Part shown: piece after piece, positions 27,641-40,429 of the stretch
Numbering within the stretch: position 1 is the first letter of the stretch
Layout: every line of letters begins with the position of its first letter
The notes under the pieces: generated by a model
Seen by the model: only the letters and a program-made list of their open reading frames with translations
Databases searched by the model: none
Told to the model about the DNA's origin: nothing
Assembly (NCBI GenBank): GCA_964020085.1
Contig: OZ026600.1
Coordinates: forward strand, 10,618,448 to 10,682,447
DNA: 64,000 nt
Direction of reading: 5' to 3'
Origin: Micromussa lordhowensis
Lineage: Eukaryota; Cnidaria; Anthozoa; Scleractinia; Lobophylliidae
Made by a program: the position numbers and the translations under genes

Positions 27641-28036
27641 AAAACAGCCAATGTGGTTCTAGTATTTGATCCTAACTGCAGTTGTGTTTCTTAAGAAGGT
27701 CGTTTGGCAGTTTTTCTGGCTGATAAATGTATATTCTTATTATGGGTGTTTGAGTACTTTGCCATGACATATCCTTTAATGTCTATAGCGGAGAATCTTT
27801 GTCCAAGTTTTTCACGTAAGTAATTTTTAAGTTTTCTATTGAGATCTAGGTTTTAGATCTATTGTTCGATGCTATGCTGGGACGGGGCTCTGTCCAGTGT
27901 CGCAATTGGTATTTTAATTCTCCATACTTGTTGCCATTCAGTTTTGTCTTGTGTCGGAACTGAAATTGTTATCCGCCATACTGAGTGCCAGTCAGTTTGA
28001 TCTTTTTCAGTGTCACAACTGATATCATTGTAATTA

Positions 28037-28176
28037 GTGTCTCATATTTTAGTTTTTTGTATTATAGGTGCATATTTGAGAATCTGTATTGTTAATTTTT
28101 AATAGCTCACCTTTTTATTCTGTACATATTTAAATGAGGGCCACTGGTTCTTCAGTTACTACTGTTCTGTGTTACC
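28037..28176 (+). repeat. Second copy of the ~140-bp direct repeat
   Basis: Matches 26555-26703, differing at scattered bases such as GCATATTTGAG context and AGGGCC versus AGGACC. Confidence 0.8.
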
Positions 28177-28239
28177 CTCAGTCAATATAGTTGATTATGA
28201 TTATTATGATTATTGTGATTATTATAATGATTATTATTA

Positions 28240-28970
28240 TTATACTTCCAGTCCATTTGGGAGGATTGGGCATAGCAAACCCTTCCAGTGATGCTAATTT
28301 TGATTATACCTCATCAGTCAAAGTGACAGCACCCCTTGTTGAGCAGATTGTGTCACAGGTGCATCAACTGCCTGAAGACTCCCTGATAAGATCGGCACAG
28401 CAGGAAGTGAGAGCAGAACGAGCCCAAAACTGGGAAAACAGAGCAGAGAGGCTGAAGGAAGCTGCCCTGAACATGGTTTGCAAAGATCTAGTTACTGATC
28501 CGGTACTCCAAGATGTCGAAGGAGAACAGTTGAGACAAGGGTCGAATAAAGCGTAGGATACAAGACTGGATATACATGCACATGGGTTTTGTGAGTTTGT
28601 CACCCGAATGCTAAATCCTGTAGGGACCTCGAGCTGCAGCAAATATATCGTCTACACGAGAACGAGAAAAAGCGTCAATACTCAAGCAGAGTGCTCATTA
28701 TATCGAACATGGAACATTCACCCCTCTGATTTTTACGGGTGAAATGGGAAAGGAGTGCTTGAACTACCACAGCAGACTAGCAGAGCTGATTGCTATCAAG
28801 AGAGGAGAGGACTACGCCAAACTAATCTCATGGATACGAGCAAGAACCTCCTTTGCACTTCTGAGATCCGTATTAATCTGTCTCAGAGGAACTAGATCCA
28901 CTGTAAGGAAATCATGGGACTTTTGCAATACTGGTATAGAAATTGAGAACACTGAAGAAGCTATATTTAT
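28240..28970 (+). mobile_element. Remnant of a retroelement polyprotein, region C-terminal to RT
   Basis: Open pieces in shifting frames read LPVHLGGLGIANPSSDANFDY ... LRSAQQEVR-like helices, then GEMGKECLNYHSRLAELIAI and KRGEDYAKLISWIRARTSF ALLRS. I recognise this combination as the segment after the reverse transcriptase in an unclassified cnidarian retroelement family. At least two frameshifts and several stops make it a fossil. An RT-palm remnant of the same family seems to lie at 31320-31740. Confidence 0.55.
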
Positions 28971-29039
28971 TGACATATTTTTCACTATGCATTTTTTAAT
29001 AATTGTAAATAGGTCTTTTTTAAGTACTATCTGATATAT

Positions 29040-30120
29040 ATAATTGGATATTTTAATATTTATAGACGAACTTTTGTAAATAGTTTTAAATTATTGATGG
29101 ATTTAAAAAAACAGTTATTAATCATTATGTAACAAAAAGATCATATATTGTAATTTTTAGTTTGAGAATTTGTTAATATTTTTTTTTTAAAAAATATTAT
29201 TATTATTACTTGGCTTCACATCAGAGCTTGTAAGTACAATCTAAGTACACTAGGTACCTACTTTGAGTCTGAAGGGGTAAAATGTACTTACTTGAGCTTT
29301 AGTAACCAAGGAAGAAGCCGAAGAATGCCGCCAAGTTTGGTCTACACCATACTTGAGAATGCACTTTACCAATAGGAAATTGAAACCAACTGAAAGTGGC
29401 ATGCAGTGATGCTGCAATTCCGATGAACGGACAGAAACTTGCCAGCTGAGATCGATGGAAACATTTAGAATGGATGGCTGGAGTTTAGAAGACTCCATGG
29501 AGCATTGTTTTTTGTAAGTAAAAAACAGAAAGGAAAGAAAAGTCGATACAAGTGCATAAGCTAGTAACTTTAATTTGGATTTAATTTTCAGAGACAGCCT
29601 AAATCATCGGTTTTCGTTCCATCCCACAACAGACCCGTCAACAAGTACAGTTTTCTGCACAGAATGATCTAACTGCATTCCAAGAGTCATCCAAAGGAAA
29701 ATAATCAAAAGGAAAGGAAATCCAGAAAACAAAACCAAAAGCTGCAGATTTGTCCGTTCTGGAGACAAAACAACTGCTTCATGCATGGGCTCCTTGCTTT
29801 GAAAGATTGAAATGAGCCTCCAACAAAGTATGCACAACGATTTGGAACGAGATTTTCGAAAATTTCAAGAGCAGTTGGGTTGAAAGTGAGCATACGTTGC
29901 CACAGGTCAAGAAGAGACAGCCAACCTGGAATACGAATTTAAGCTGCTAAAGCAAAAGCAATTGTGGCGAGGAAAGGGCTTGAATAAAATCAGGTAGGGC
30001 TTCCCTTATTATAGTATTATAACTATGGGCTACCATGACAGCATAGATCCTGCCAAGATGGAAATGGAAGGTTTTTCTTCTTTCATGCCTAGTGCGTCCC
30101 TGAATGCTGACAGTACTCCA
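29040..30120. other. No recognisable gene
   Basis: AT-rich sequence with short ORFs on the minus strand (60-82 codons) that I cannot relate to any family. Possibly decayed downstream parts of the Harbinger-like unit. Confidence 0.4.
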
Positions 30121-30124
30121 CAAA

Positions 30125-30574
30125 TCATTTCTTCCGGGGCAAAGGAAAGGGAGGAAAGTGCTGCAGGTGCTGCAACATCGGAAAACGAGGACTGGCCTTC
30201 AACAAGTACTGGCGAGAAAGTTCGAATTCAGCAGAGATAGTTTTAGCGGTAGACATCCCAACTCCAAATTGCAATCCACAGCTTTTGAACATATCCCCTG
30301 TTGCTAGCTTCCACAGCGCAACAGCAACTCTTGCTTCGACGCTTACAGGTGAACACATTCTTGTGTGTTGCTTTTGTAGGTCTCCGGGTACCAAATCACA
30401 CAAAGCGTTGAAGGTTGGAAGAGTCACCTGGAAATGCCTTTTCCAAAGCGGATCCTTGTCTCGGTTAGCTAAAAGCACTCTAAACCAATTTTTCGGATGA
30501 GGCCAAGCCCAAGCCATAGGGTGATTTTTATGTTGCAAACCGCATTGATCATGAACCAATCTAGAGAAAAACAA
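30125..30574 (-). pseudogene. PIF/Harbinger-like transposase N-terminal fragment
   Basis: The ORF includes WKRHFQVTLPTFNALCDLV, then VSVEARVAVALWKLATGDMF and FGVGMSTAKTI. This is the helix-turn-helix region that precedes the DDE_4 nuclease in Harbinger transposases. The catalytic domain is not visible downstream, so this is a truncated relic or a domesticated fragment. Confidence 0.6.
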
Positions 30575-30679
30575 GATTAGCTGCCGCTTGCTTTGTTGTG
30601 TAGCTGCCAGGTACTGGTCAACAAGGAAGTACTTGTGCGGTTAAGTTAAAAGTAAGGGGTTAGCCCCTAGCTACCTTTG

Positions 30680-30895
30680 TCATAGTTTCAAGACACGTGT
30701 TTGCGTTCATGACCGTAATACTAGATCTAAGTATAACCTGAATATCCTGGCTTATAAGTCAGCTCCTGGGCAATGCACATTTTTATACTGTGCAATGAGT
30801 TTCTGGAATTCTCTTTCACGTGAAATAAGAGAATGTGATAATTTGACAATCTTCAAGAGACATTTAAAGGAATTTCTCAGTAGTTTTTAATTAGT
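30680..30895 (+). mobile_element. LINE reverse-transcriptase C-terminal fragment
   Basis: One frame reads SAPGQCTFLYCAMSFWNSLS, REIRECDNLTIFKRHLKEFL and a stop. This is the conserved tail of many non-LTR polymerases (…WNSLP…FKRxLK…). AT-rich tail sequence follows. Confidence 0.65.
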
Positions 30896-31319
30896 AATAC
30901 GATATATTTTAACATCTATTAGAATTTTAGATCTTCAATTTTAATGTATTTAGCATTGATTGTAATTAATTTTTAAAACCCATTTAGTGGAAAACTACTA
31001 AATCTTATCTTATCTTCTTTCCCCCAAATGAAGATACAAATGGCTTCCAAGGACCCTTGCTAGCAAGTCATTAAAGAAGTCTGGTTCTAATTTGTGCGAG
31101 GCTTTTGCAACTCTGACCTGCTGATTGTGCACAGAATACATTGATGCCGCGACCATTGAGCCAATTCTGGCAAGTCATCTTATCCCGCTGGGTAAGGGTA
31201 ACAGTGAAATCAGACAAATACATGTAGGAGTGGGCAAAGTAATTAGAATTGTAAAATGCGTGACAAAGGTCACAAAACAAGATATACTAGAGTCGAGTGG
31301 CTTCCTTTAGGTTTGGACT

Positions 31320-31960
31320 GAACACAAATCTGGGAGTGAGGTAGCAGTGCATGCAATGGACAATTTATTCCAGCATGAGGGTGCCGATGCAGTGCTGCTA
31401 ATGGCTGCGTCAAACGCCTTCAATACAATAAACCAAGCCACTGCCCTTTACAACATCAGGGATCTTTGTCCAGCGTTGGCTACATTTGCAATCAATACCT
31501 AGGAGGTATTACACGTGTGCATGTATGCCCTCAGTGTACAGGCAGCGAGTCAAGCCAAACAAATTATGCTGGTTTGCAGATGATGCAAGAGGGTGTGGAT
31601 CACTACAGAACATCAGGGTGTGGTGGGACGAGCTGATGTTGGCCAGACCAGACTTATGCTATCCTAATGCTGGAAAATGCTGGCTTGTTATGAAGCCTGA
31701 TAATGAGGAGATCACAAGGAGCATTGAAAAAACATTCCCTAACAGTCCCTAGGTCAGTTGCAATTTGAAGATCCACAAGGTGTTACATTGTTACATTTTA
31801 TGTCCAACAGTCAAGCTGGCCTCTCCTCTTGACTGGGTGAAAGGAAATATGAACATTGGTGCATCAAATTTTTGACTTGGACACTGACGAAGAAGCTGGG
31901 GGGGGGGGGGCTGATTATAGGAGATAGATAAAGCAGGTACAAGAATGATGGACCTGAAGG
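31320..31960 (+). mobile_element. Decayed reverse-transcriptase palm region
   Basis: Frame-shifted fragments resemble [20 protein letters not shown], then YALS and KLCWFADDARGCGSLQNIRV followed by WWDELM. The FADDA box is the RT catalytic motif. It appears to be the upstream part of the same unclassified family as 28240-28970, in a separate copy. A G12 run lies at about 31899. Confidence 0.55.
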
Positions 31961-32139
31961 GCAATAAAATTGTGTTTCAATGATGCAGCCCTGTCAGTAC
32001 AAGATCTCGCCCAAGCTTCTGTTGTTAGATTTGCAAAAAGGGACCCACTGCACAAGTTTCAGCATGCTGCAATGTGCAGTTTTCAGTCTTAGTCATTTCA
32101 AGTTTTTGAATTTTAGTCACCAAATCAAATCATTCTAAA

Positions 32140-32310
32140 AAGCTTTATGTTAAGTGTTGGAAGGTTAACGCATACAACTACCATTCTTTACAAGGATAAT
32201 TAAGTCATGGAACAACCTACCACTTGTCGTTGAAGCAGGCAGTTTGCCAGCTTTCAAGAATGAACTTGTAGTTCAGCTATATATGCAAATTCCCGGCATA
32301 TGATTTTGAT
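32140..32310 (+). mobile_element. LINE C-terminal fragment
   Basis: One frame reads RIIKSWNNLPLVVEAGSLPA, FKNELV. This is a short fossil of the same type of tail as at 30.7 kb. Confidence 0.5.
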
Positions 32311-33379
32311 TATATTTTTTTATTGCTCTCACTTTTCTGTCTTTCATTATTGTTTGTAGTTTAATTAAAGGAAGTTTTCAATAAGGGCCAACCTCTGTAA
32401 CTTCCTTTTAGGCTACCCATTTTTTTGGTTATTGTTAATCATTGGGCATTTCTTTGTAGTACTCTGTCACCTTGATTTATCTTTTAATTTGCATCCTGAA
32501 TAACCCTTTATTGTATTATTCGTATTGTGTTGTATTCTTCCAGTATCACAAAAGCCCTATAATTGGTGTGAAGTCTACAACTCTGGATCTAGAAAGAGCT
32601 CCAAGTCAAGAACCTATAATTGCTAATATATTTCTAACTGTAATTATAATAGTAATACTATTATAATACTTCATTTAGTTGATCAAAATACGTATTAAGT
32701 GCTACATTTAATAAAGGGTAAAATGATTAAAAATATGTCTAAAAAGCGTTTGTATTACAAATTTAAAAAGGGTAAAATGATAAAAAGGTCTAAGACTATA
32801 TTGCTAATTTATACTTAAAACATAAGCTACCCCCTGTTGATGAATGTATTTTTAAAACACTCAGTGTTTATATGAAGAAGCTCAGGCTGCTTTTACATCT
32901 TTTACGTTAGCCTCGGAGATGTTTCTTTTACTGAAGGTGAGAAATTGTGATAGAAATTTAGTTAGTCACACAATACACCAGGATCCGATTAGCTCTGATA
33001 ATTCTCTTAAAAATGCTCGTCAGACCTTGAGAAGGCATTTGTTATCTAAGTGACCAATGTCTGAAGTAACTGGAAATTTAGTTATATCTAGCTAACACTA
33101 AGATAAATGACATTGGCAGTACTGTATAGGTAAGAGTTGTCTTATGCTGTTCAGTTTAATGATACTTTTTCACATATAAGCTAAGAAAACAAAGGAAAAA
33201 GATGGTGGGATAGTAGCAGCGGAAAACTTAATTTCCATTCTGGTGCCACTCTAGAGAAAAAAACCTAAATTGTGTATTTCATAAAAATAATATCATTGCT
33301 GAAACAACTTTACAAAAAAAAGTGGAAAAGGAAAAGAGGTTGCTCAAGAACAACTGATTTTAATATCTGATCCCTATGA

Positions 33380-33760
33380 CCAATCCAAACCAAGACAAGC
33401 AGTCATCCCATTGGCAAAAAGGAACAGCATGCTACAGGAGGCTTATGGCACACACTTCAGCCCAATTGGAAAGCAGAAAAAAAAACAGTGAAAATCGTTA
33501 AGCAGATCCTCAAGACTGGAAAATGCAACATGCAAGAAGCTGTTCTCACATATAGACACACCCCCAAAACATTCTTTGAAGGTTGCATCCAGCTGTGCCC
33601 CTACCACCAGATGCTCTTGTCCAATGATCTTGCATGAAGCAAGTGACTGTCAACGTACTACCCACTGTTGATCACTACCCACAGTAATCAAAGGCTGTGC
33701 TGCTCTCCTCCACACCCCAAGGATCTCAGCTAAACAACCTTAGCAATCCAACAGAATCTA
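33380..33760 (+). mobile_element. Decayed Gypsy-type integrase fragment
   Basis: Fragments resembling a retroviral integrase after the catalytic Glu are visible: TVKIVKQILKTGKCNMQEAV, LTYRHTPKTFFEGC and LCPYHQMLLSNDLA. Stops and frameshifts interrupt it. Confidence 0.5.
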
Positions 33761-33764
33761 GAAA

Positions 33765-36700
33765 CACCCCTGAACCAAAGGCAGCACCATTCCAAATACA
33801 TTAGTGTCCAGTCAACCAAGCCCAATGATATTAAATAGTAAAGGAACAGCGACTCGCCTTCAGTCTTGATCAAATACCCAGCTAGGCCTGAAGCAAACAT
33901 AACCTAACCAAGATGATACCAGACTGTATATCCAAACCATTATTGTGCCTAACCTATGAACTACTATTTCAGTCATCAGACTTTATATTCCATGGTGACA
34001 TAACAATGTTTGAGAAAAAAATTAATGTCCTTTCACATCATTGATCTTTTGTTTATTTACTTCAAAATAATTTGTTTGATATTGCAGACTTAGAACTTTT
34101 CATGTTTACTAATGTTATGGCTTCAGGAGAGCTATTTGTGAACTTTCATATATTATTGCTGTATTTATTTGCTCTACAACAATAAATTACTCTCCACCAA
34201 AAATACAGGTGTTAGGTGTGCAGTGAATCTTGGATATCATGTAGGTAAAGTGTGACTTAAACCAATGCAGCCAGCGGTTTTTCCCTCAACAGTATGTGAC
34301 CTGTGGGGTGGCTCAGGGGATTTGCAGGGCTCTTTTCTCTCACTGCAGTACAAGAGTAGTTCAGTTAGCTGATCTTTGCGGATCATTTGCACAGCTCATG
34401 CTAGCGAATCTTTGAGGATTCTAATGCTCCCTCCCCTCCCTCCCTCTTGGTTTGCTGGTCTCTCGGTAAGTATTTGCTCAAATTATTTCCAATGATATCT
34501 TTCAGTCTGATGGTGCCAGTAAGTGGCCGCTTCTTGGGGTGGTTCCCACTTCCAGACTTTCCCTGGATACCTCCCTTCAGCATATGGCATTTGGCACTCT
34601 GCTAACCTTTTAGGCCCCAGTTCCCAAGGTCATCTATGTGCTGGTTCCTTGTCACTCCAGGAACTTAACTGTAGAGGAATCCATCTGAAAGTTTGTTGTA
34701 CAATTGACTTTTACATTTTTACTTTTAGACAGCCCATACCAGTAAAAATGTCATCAAAATTTCTCATGTTTGCCAAAGGAGAGGTTCATAATATCTTTAT
34801 TATTGTTTACTATTCCATGAGCTTAATTGGAATGATCAGGTCCTTATAGAGATCTTTATCCTCGTTTGATGCTTAATGTTCAGCTTAATTGTGGAATCCA
34901 AACCTGACACCTTAAAAAAACATGTTTCTGTGGCATAAAATGGTTGCTTAATTGAGGAAGACAGAATCTTCTCATAGTGTTCCTTATATCTGCATCTGTT
35001 AAGATAGCAATATTCATAACTTTCACACAAGCCAAAGTGCAGCCCAGCCCGTCCAGATTGTACTGGTAACAACATTAATGGCTCATTTGTTTTCATCTAC
35101 CATGTTTAATCAGAGTAATTTTTAAATTCTATTTTGTCTCTGAATTTGTTTTCTGTTTGGATTGAGGCATAATGTAAGATTGTTGTTTTTCTGAAGTAAT
35201 GTCATCAGGTTATTTGAAAACTACCATTACTTGCACTGAGGCCTTGCATTCATGTATTCAAGCATATATTGTATGGTTAGCTGTACATTTGCATACTCTG
35301 TGTGATCCCTTCTTTGCAGAGGACTTTGTACAGCTTTAGACTATGTGGCCTAACCATTCCTCATAATTTAACTTTCATGCAAGCCTGGAAATTTATTAAA
35401 GGCCTCAATAGGCAACACTTTAAATATGGATGTAAAGTCATTTTGAGTCAATAACAGATTCATGATCATGCAGAGAGAATTTTTCCTTGAAAAACAAATC
35501 TTTTAATTTGGCTAAATTCCTTGCCCATGTGTAGAGCTGCAAGAAGAATTTTGTTAATTATTTGATGTAATTGTGCATGCTTCTCTAGCTTGTTACACTG
35601 TATAAGTTCAATTTTGTTTAAATACCCATTGTAACTGACAAAGAGGTCTCATAGAAACATGTACATCTAACTATGAACTATGACAAATCGAAAACAATTG
35701 TGATCGTTTTCAAAACACTGCATTCGTTTTAGGAATACATTTACAAGCACTTTGATTTAAACCTTATATCAATGATATTAACTTACAGTTACTCTTGGAT
35801 CAGTTTAAGAGCGTTACAGTTTGAAGAGCAGTGTGTAATGACTCATGGCAGACAAAAACAAGACACTGCAAATTGATGACTTGATCATTTAAGGCAAATA
35901 CACATTAGCAACATAAATGCAAGGAAATTAATGTCACCAAGTTGCAATTGGTTTTCCCTGCTGGGCAACTAATTGCTCATAAAAGTGAAATGATAACATG
36001 GATGATAAAGTACCTTACTTTGAAATAAATACTCTATTTTCTCTCTACACACATTTCAAAAACAAATAGATTATGGGGCATTTTTATCATCCAATCCTTA
36101 TAATGACCTTGTAAACATATGTTTGTGCCTTTTTAAAGTAACAATTACCTTTTCTGAATGATCAAGTAAAGGGGTAAATTTTAGCACCTGGTGCACTGCA
36201 GGTGTTAAAATACATCCCTTAGAAACCTGTTATCAAAGAAAAAGCAAAATGAACTAAACTGACACTATTAACTTCATCTTACTTGCAATGTAATCTACCT
36301 CAACCCAAACCATATATTCACACCCTGTATTCTGATATGACACACGATGTTATGATGCTTAGCTCCAAAGGAGTGGTGATTCATTTTGTATCAACTTGAA
36401 GCTGTTGTACTGTCCTGACAGTCCACAAGCTCCACCACCACTTGCAGTCTTCTTATAACATCGCCACTGATCCCATCCTGTGTAGTTGAATTCCTCAAGC
36501 TTCATATAGTTGTCATGAATCATACCTGTTTTAGAATACCTCAAAGAATACTTCACATTAAGTTCCATGTTCCATACTAAAATGCAAAGTATTAACATGT
36601 GTCACAATCAGCAAATGTCTGCAATAAAAAATTAATAACAGCGTTTGACAGGGCAGGGGGGATTATCCATCCTGGTAGCTTTTTTTCACTTTTTGAATTT

Positions 36701-37469
36701 TAAAGCTGGAACAAGTTGAAAGGCAGAACTTTTTCTTTAGCACATGTTGTAAGATTATACACTGACAAAATATTTTGACTGAGAAATAATTATCGTTTCG
36801 CTTTTGGAGTAATGCAAAATTCAGGTTGGTATGACATTGCAAGTCATGAGAGGTAGTTAAAGGAACTCCTCAAAATGGAGTAACCACAGAGCTCTGATTT
36901 CAAATTGCATTCCTCACTCAATAATATCACCATGTTAAGTGATTAACCTGATCAAGAACAGGCTTTAATTATGAGCAAAGTATCCACCATAACAATACAT
37001 GTAAATCTGGATTGCGCAAACTTCAAGTTTTACTGGTTTAGATATTTTCTGTTTCTCACTGCTATCCATAACGTAAATCCATCCAATGAAGCGAAGATTG
37101 CTAAATTAATGTTGACTTTGAATTTTAGGTACATGTATGACCAACAAAGCTGCTTGGAGACTCTTTAATATATACATGTATAAGGACATGGCCTATAAGT
37201 TATGTCTATTTGATATTCATTAGTGCTTCCCAAGCGATTTTGTGGTGACAAAATAATTGTTTTTAACATTGCAAAGAAGTCTAATTAGCATTCATGAACT
37301 TCTAAAGAGAATTCAAGGTCTAATGGTAAAACTGCACGACTATTATTCCGGGAAAAAAAATACTTTTCAGAATTTTCAAGGCCTTTTCAAGCATCTTGCT
37401 AAAGTACCATTATTGGGTATACAGTGTGCCAGACAAATAAATTGGGAAAGGACTATACGTGCGCCTTCC
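33765..37469. other. Host intergenic DNA, no gene seen
   Basis: AT-rich sequence. ORFs of 60-108 codons show no domain, signal or conserved motif I recognise. Introns of a host gene cannot be excluded. Confidence 0.4.
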
Positions 37470-37714
37470 CTACCAGTAAGTTCTAAGTCAATTCATTTCC
37501 GGCTGCGCTAATGTAGCATCAATCAACTACATGTACATAGGCAGCTTAAATTTGGCTGCTTGAATATCCAAATTTATGTATGGCCTGGCTTTATTAAGAT
37601 ATTGAATCAGAATTCTTCTCATGATTTCAAGGTGTCATCACAAGTGTGTACTGTAAACGATACCCTTTTTACCAATGTTTGGTTGGGGAAGTGGGGGGAA
37701 TCTGTGGGGTTGGG

Positions 37715-38000
37715 GAGGTGATGGCCTATTGGTTGGTCTCTTGGACTCTCCATCAATAGGCCCAAAATGGAGTCCAAGCTAGAGTTGCTGTGTCATCTTC
37801 TCAGGGAAGACACCTGACTCTCCCAGTACCTCTCCCCTCCAAGGAGTGGAAATGGTACTGGCCGATTGTAAGGGCAACCTGACAAAAGACAAGGGGTAAC
37901 CTGTGATAGACTAGAATCCCATCCAGAGAGAGTGACAATACCCCTGGACACTACATGTTACAGAGATCAGAGTTAAGCCCCAGCACTTATGAGCCATCTG
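37715..38000 (+). mobile_element. tRNA-derived SINE (left arm copy)
   Basis: A tRNA-like head (GGTGATGGCCTATTGGTTGG) is followed by the conserved body words AATGGTACTGGCCGATTGTA, GGCAACCTGACAAAA and AGACTAGAATCCCATCCAG. This is a SINE family I associate with corals and some other marine invertebrates. Confidence 0.7.
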
Positions 38001-39859
38001 TCTTCTCCATATCTCTAAGGGGTGGAACCGACTTCCCTGCCCTGGAGCAAGTGGAATAATCCCTAGAGTGTTCTCGTTCTGAGCCACTGAGACCAGAAGA
38101 GGAATTCCATGTCCTGTTTAAAACAAACCTTTTGCCATAAATGTTTAACCCCCTTGACTGGATGTACCATCGAAACTTTCAAGTGAGGGAGGGACAAGGT
38201 CATTCGTTGACATGCACTTTAAACAGACAGCTACACAGCAGATGGCTGGAAATGTAGAATGACAGGTTGGAACTAGGGCAATGGTGCATCATCGAACGAG
38301 GAGGGGAAATTGGAGAGTAATGCTCCTCGAGGTTGTACAGTTAAGATGATTCAAAGAACCCACAATGAAGGACAATCCCCCGGTGGTGATGTGCTCAGCA
38401 TGTGGTGTTGTGGTAACCAGGCTGCTGATTCAGATTTCTGAAGGAGTCATTATTTATTATAGGAAAAAGACAGGCAGCCTTTGTAACAACAGTTATTCCT
38501 TTTGATATTTAAATGACACATCTGATAGGGATGAAACTCAACTTTTGATTTTTGTTGAAAATTAGGAAAATAATGCATTCCATGCCCAGTAGAAATAATG
38601 TTACATGTTCCAGGCCATAATGACAGTAGGTGGAATGGAGAGCAAGTCATGGTAAGTGATCTTTCCTTCATCTCAGAATCATTTCTGTCCTTCAGGCATT
38701 CAGTTCAAGATGCTCAAGTGTATCTCTTGCAGGAACAACAGTGCAAGAATTTTCTAGCTGTGGTAAAGCAAAATTGTCCATGCATTCAGGAGAAGTACCA
38801 GGTGATGAGCTGACACATCTTGATGAAGAAGCGGCTAACAGCAATTGCATGAACTGAGGAGGATTCAGGTTGTCTGCCCAAAAGTGTCATGGCAACAAAG
38901 ATGTCGCACATGCACCCCTGCCCTGCGCGCCACAACCTTTGCCTCCAACCATGCGCTCCGCCACGCCATCACCACATCTGCATTGCCTCCACCTTTGCTA
39001 CTGTTACACCTTTGTGCAAAAGCATGGTGAACCCTCTCCAGCTCATGCAACTTATGTAAGCTGCTTCCTTGTCAAGGTGTCTTCGTTCAGTGCTTGAGAC
39101 ATCTCCTAAATACATGGAAGATGAAGCTTCGTCTCAACTAGAAAATCCTTACATTGTAGTCCTGCAAGAAATACACTCAAACACCTTGGGCTAAATGCCA
39201 AAAGGATGGAGAAGTCTCTGAAATGAGAAACGGATCGCTAACCATGACTTACTTTCCACCCCATTTGCTGATCTGTTATGGCATAAAACATGTGACATCA
39301 TCTCAACTAAGCAAGCAATACATCCTTTTCCCAATTTTCAACAGTCAATCAGAAGCTAGGCATCATCCAAATAAGGTGTGTCACCTGAATATCAAGCACA
39401 AATAACTTGTTTTATAACCCATCTTTTTTCTTATAACAAAACAATTCATTCGGAGGTCTGAATCCTAACCTTAGTGACCACTAACATGTGCTAACCATAT
39501 CACTACTGAAGAATTGTCCTTCTGACAGTGGATTCCTGAATTAACTTTACTGTATAACCAAACTCAAGGGGTACCATTCCCTGATTTCCCCACCCCATTA
39601 CATAATTCACTATTGCACTGGTCCCATTCTGCCATTCCACATTTTCAGTCATCTATTGCATAACTGCTTGCTAGAAGTGCTTGTTGACAAATGCCCTCTC
39701 CCTCCCTCACGTAAAAGGTTGGTGGTATATCCAGTGAAGGGTGTTGGACTTAAATGGTGAAAGGTTTGTTGCACACAAGACACCAAACCCCCCTCCAGTC
39801 TTTGTGGCTAAGAGTGGGCACATTCCAGTGATGTTTCACTGGCTACTGGGCAAGCAAGT

Positions 39860-40190
39860 CAGTTCCATTCCTAAGGGATCAGAGAAGCCAAATGGTTCAT
39901 CAGTACTGGTGCTCAACTCCAGTTTCTGTGACATGACGTGTCCAGGAGTGTTGTCCCTCCCCTTGGATGGGATGCTAGTCCATTGCAGGTGACCCCCAGC
40001 AATTGTCAGGTTGCCTTCACTAATTGGCCAGTACCATTTACACTCTTGGGTAGAGAGAGACATTGCGAGGGTAAGGTGTTGTGCCTGAGAACATGACACA
40101 GCGACCCCAGTTTGGCTCCATTTTGGACCAATTGATGCAGAGTCTAACAGACTAACCATGACACCATCAACTCTCCACCTCAACACAACC
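39860..40190 (-). mobile_element. tRNA-derived SINE (right arm copy, inverted)
   Basis: On the minus strand GATGGTGTCATGGTTAGTCT begins the head, followed by AATGGTACTGGCCAATTAGT, GGCAACCTGACAATT and GACTAGCATCCCATCCAAG. It is the same family as the left-arm copy and sits at the mirror position in the inverted duplication. Confidence 0.75.
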
Positions 40191-40429
40191 TCCCACTAAC
40201 CCCTCCCAACATTGGCAAAAAAGGTATTGTTAACAGTACAGGGTTAGGGTTAGGTTTACACACCTGCAATGAGGCCTTCAACTTATGAAGAAGTCTGATT
40301 TAGCATATCAAAGACAAGGCATACATCAATTTGGACATTCAAGCATCCAAATTAAACCTGCCTTGATGCATGTAGTTGATTAATATTAGCAGTGAGTGAA
40401 CTTAGGACTTACCGGTAAGTAATCCATGT

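Larger units (their letters stand above)
37470..40425. repeat. 2.95-kb degenerate inverted duplication (arms ~1.35 kb, spacer ~0.2 kb)
   Basis: Four separate blocks pair around the same centre near 38,945: 37500-37630 with 40270-40400 (ATCAACTACATG ... TTGGCTGCTTGAATATCC), the two SINEs, 38460-38670 with 39220-39400 (TCACTTACCATGACTTGC-type context), and 38690-38830 with 39050-39210 (CCTGCAAGAxATACACT). Identity is imperfect with many small indels, so the event is old. Confidence 0.85.
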
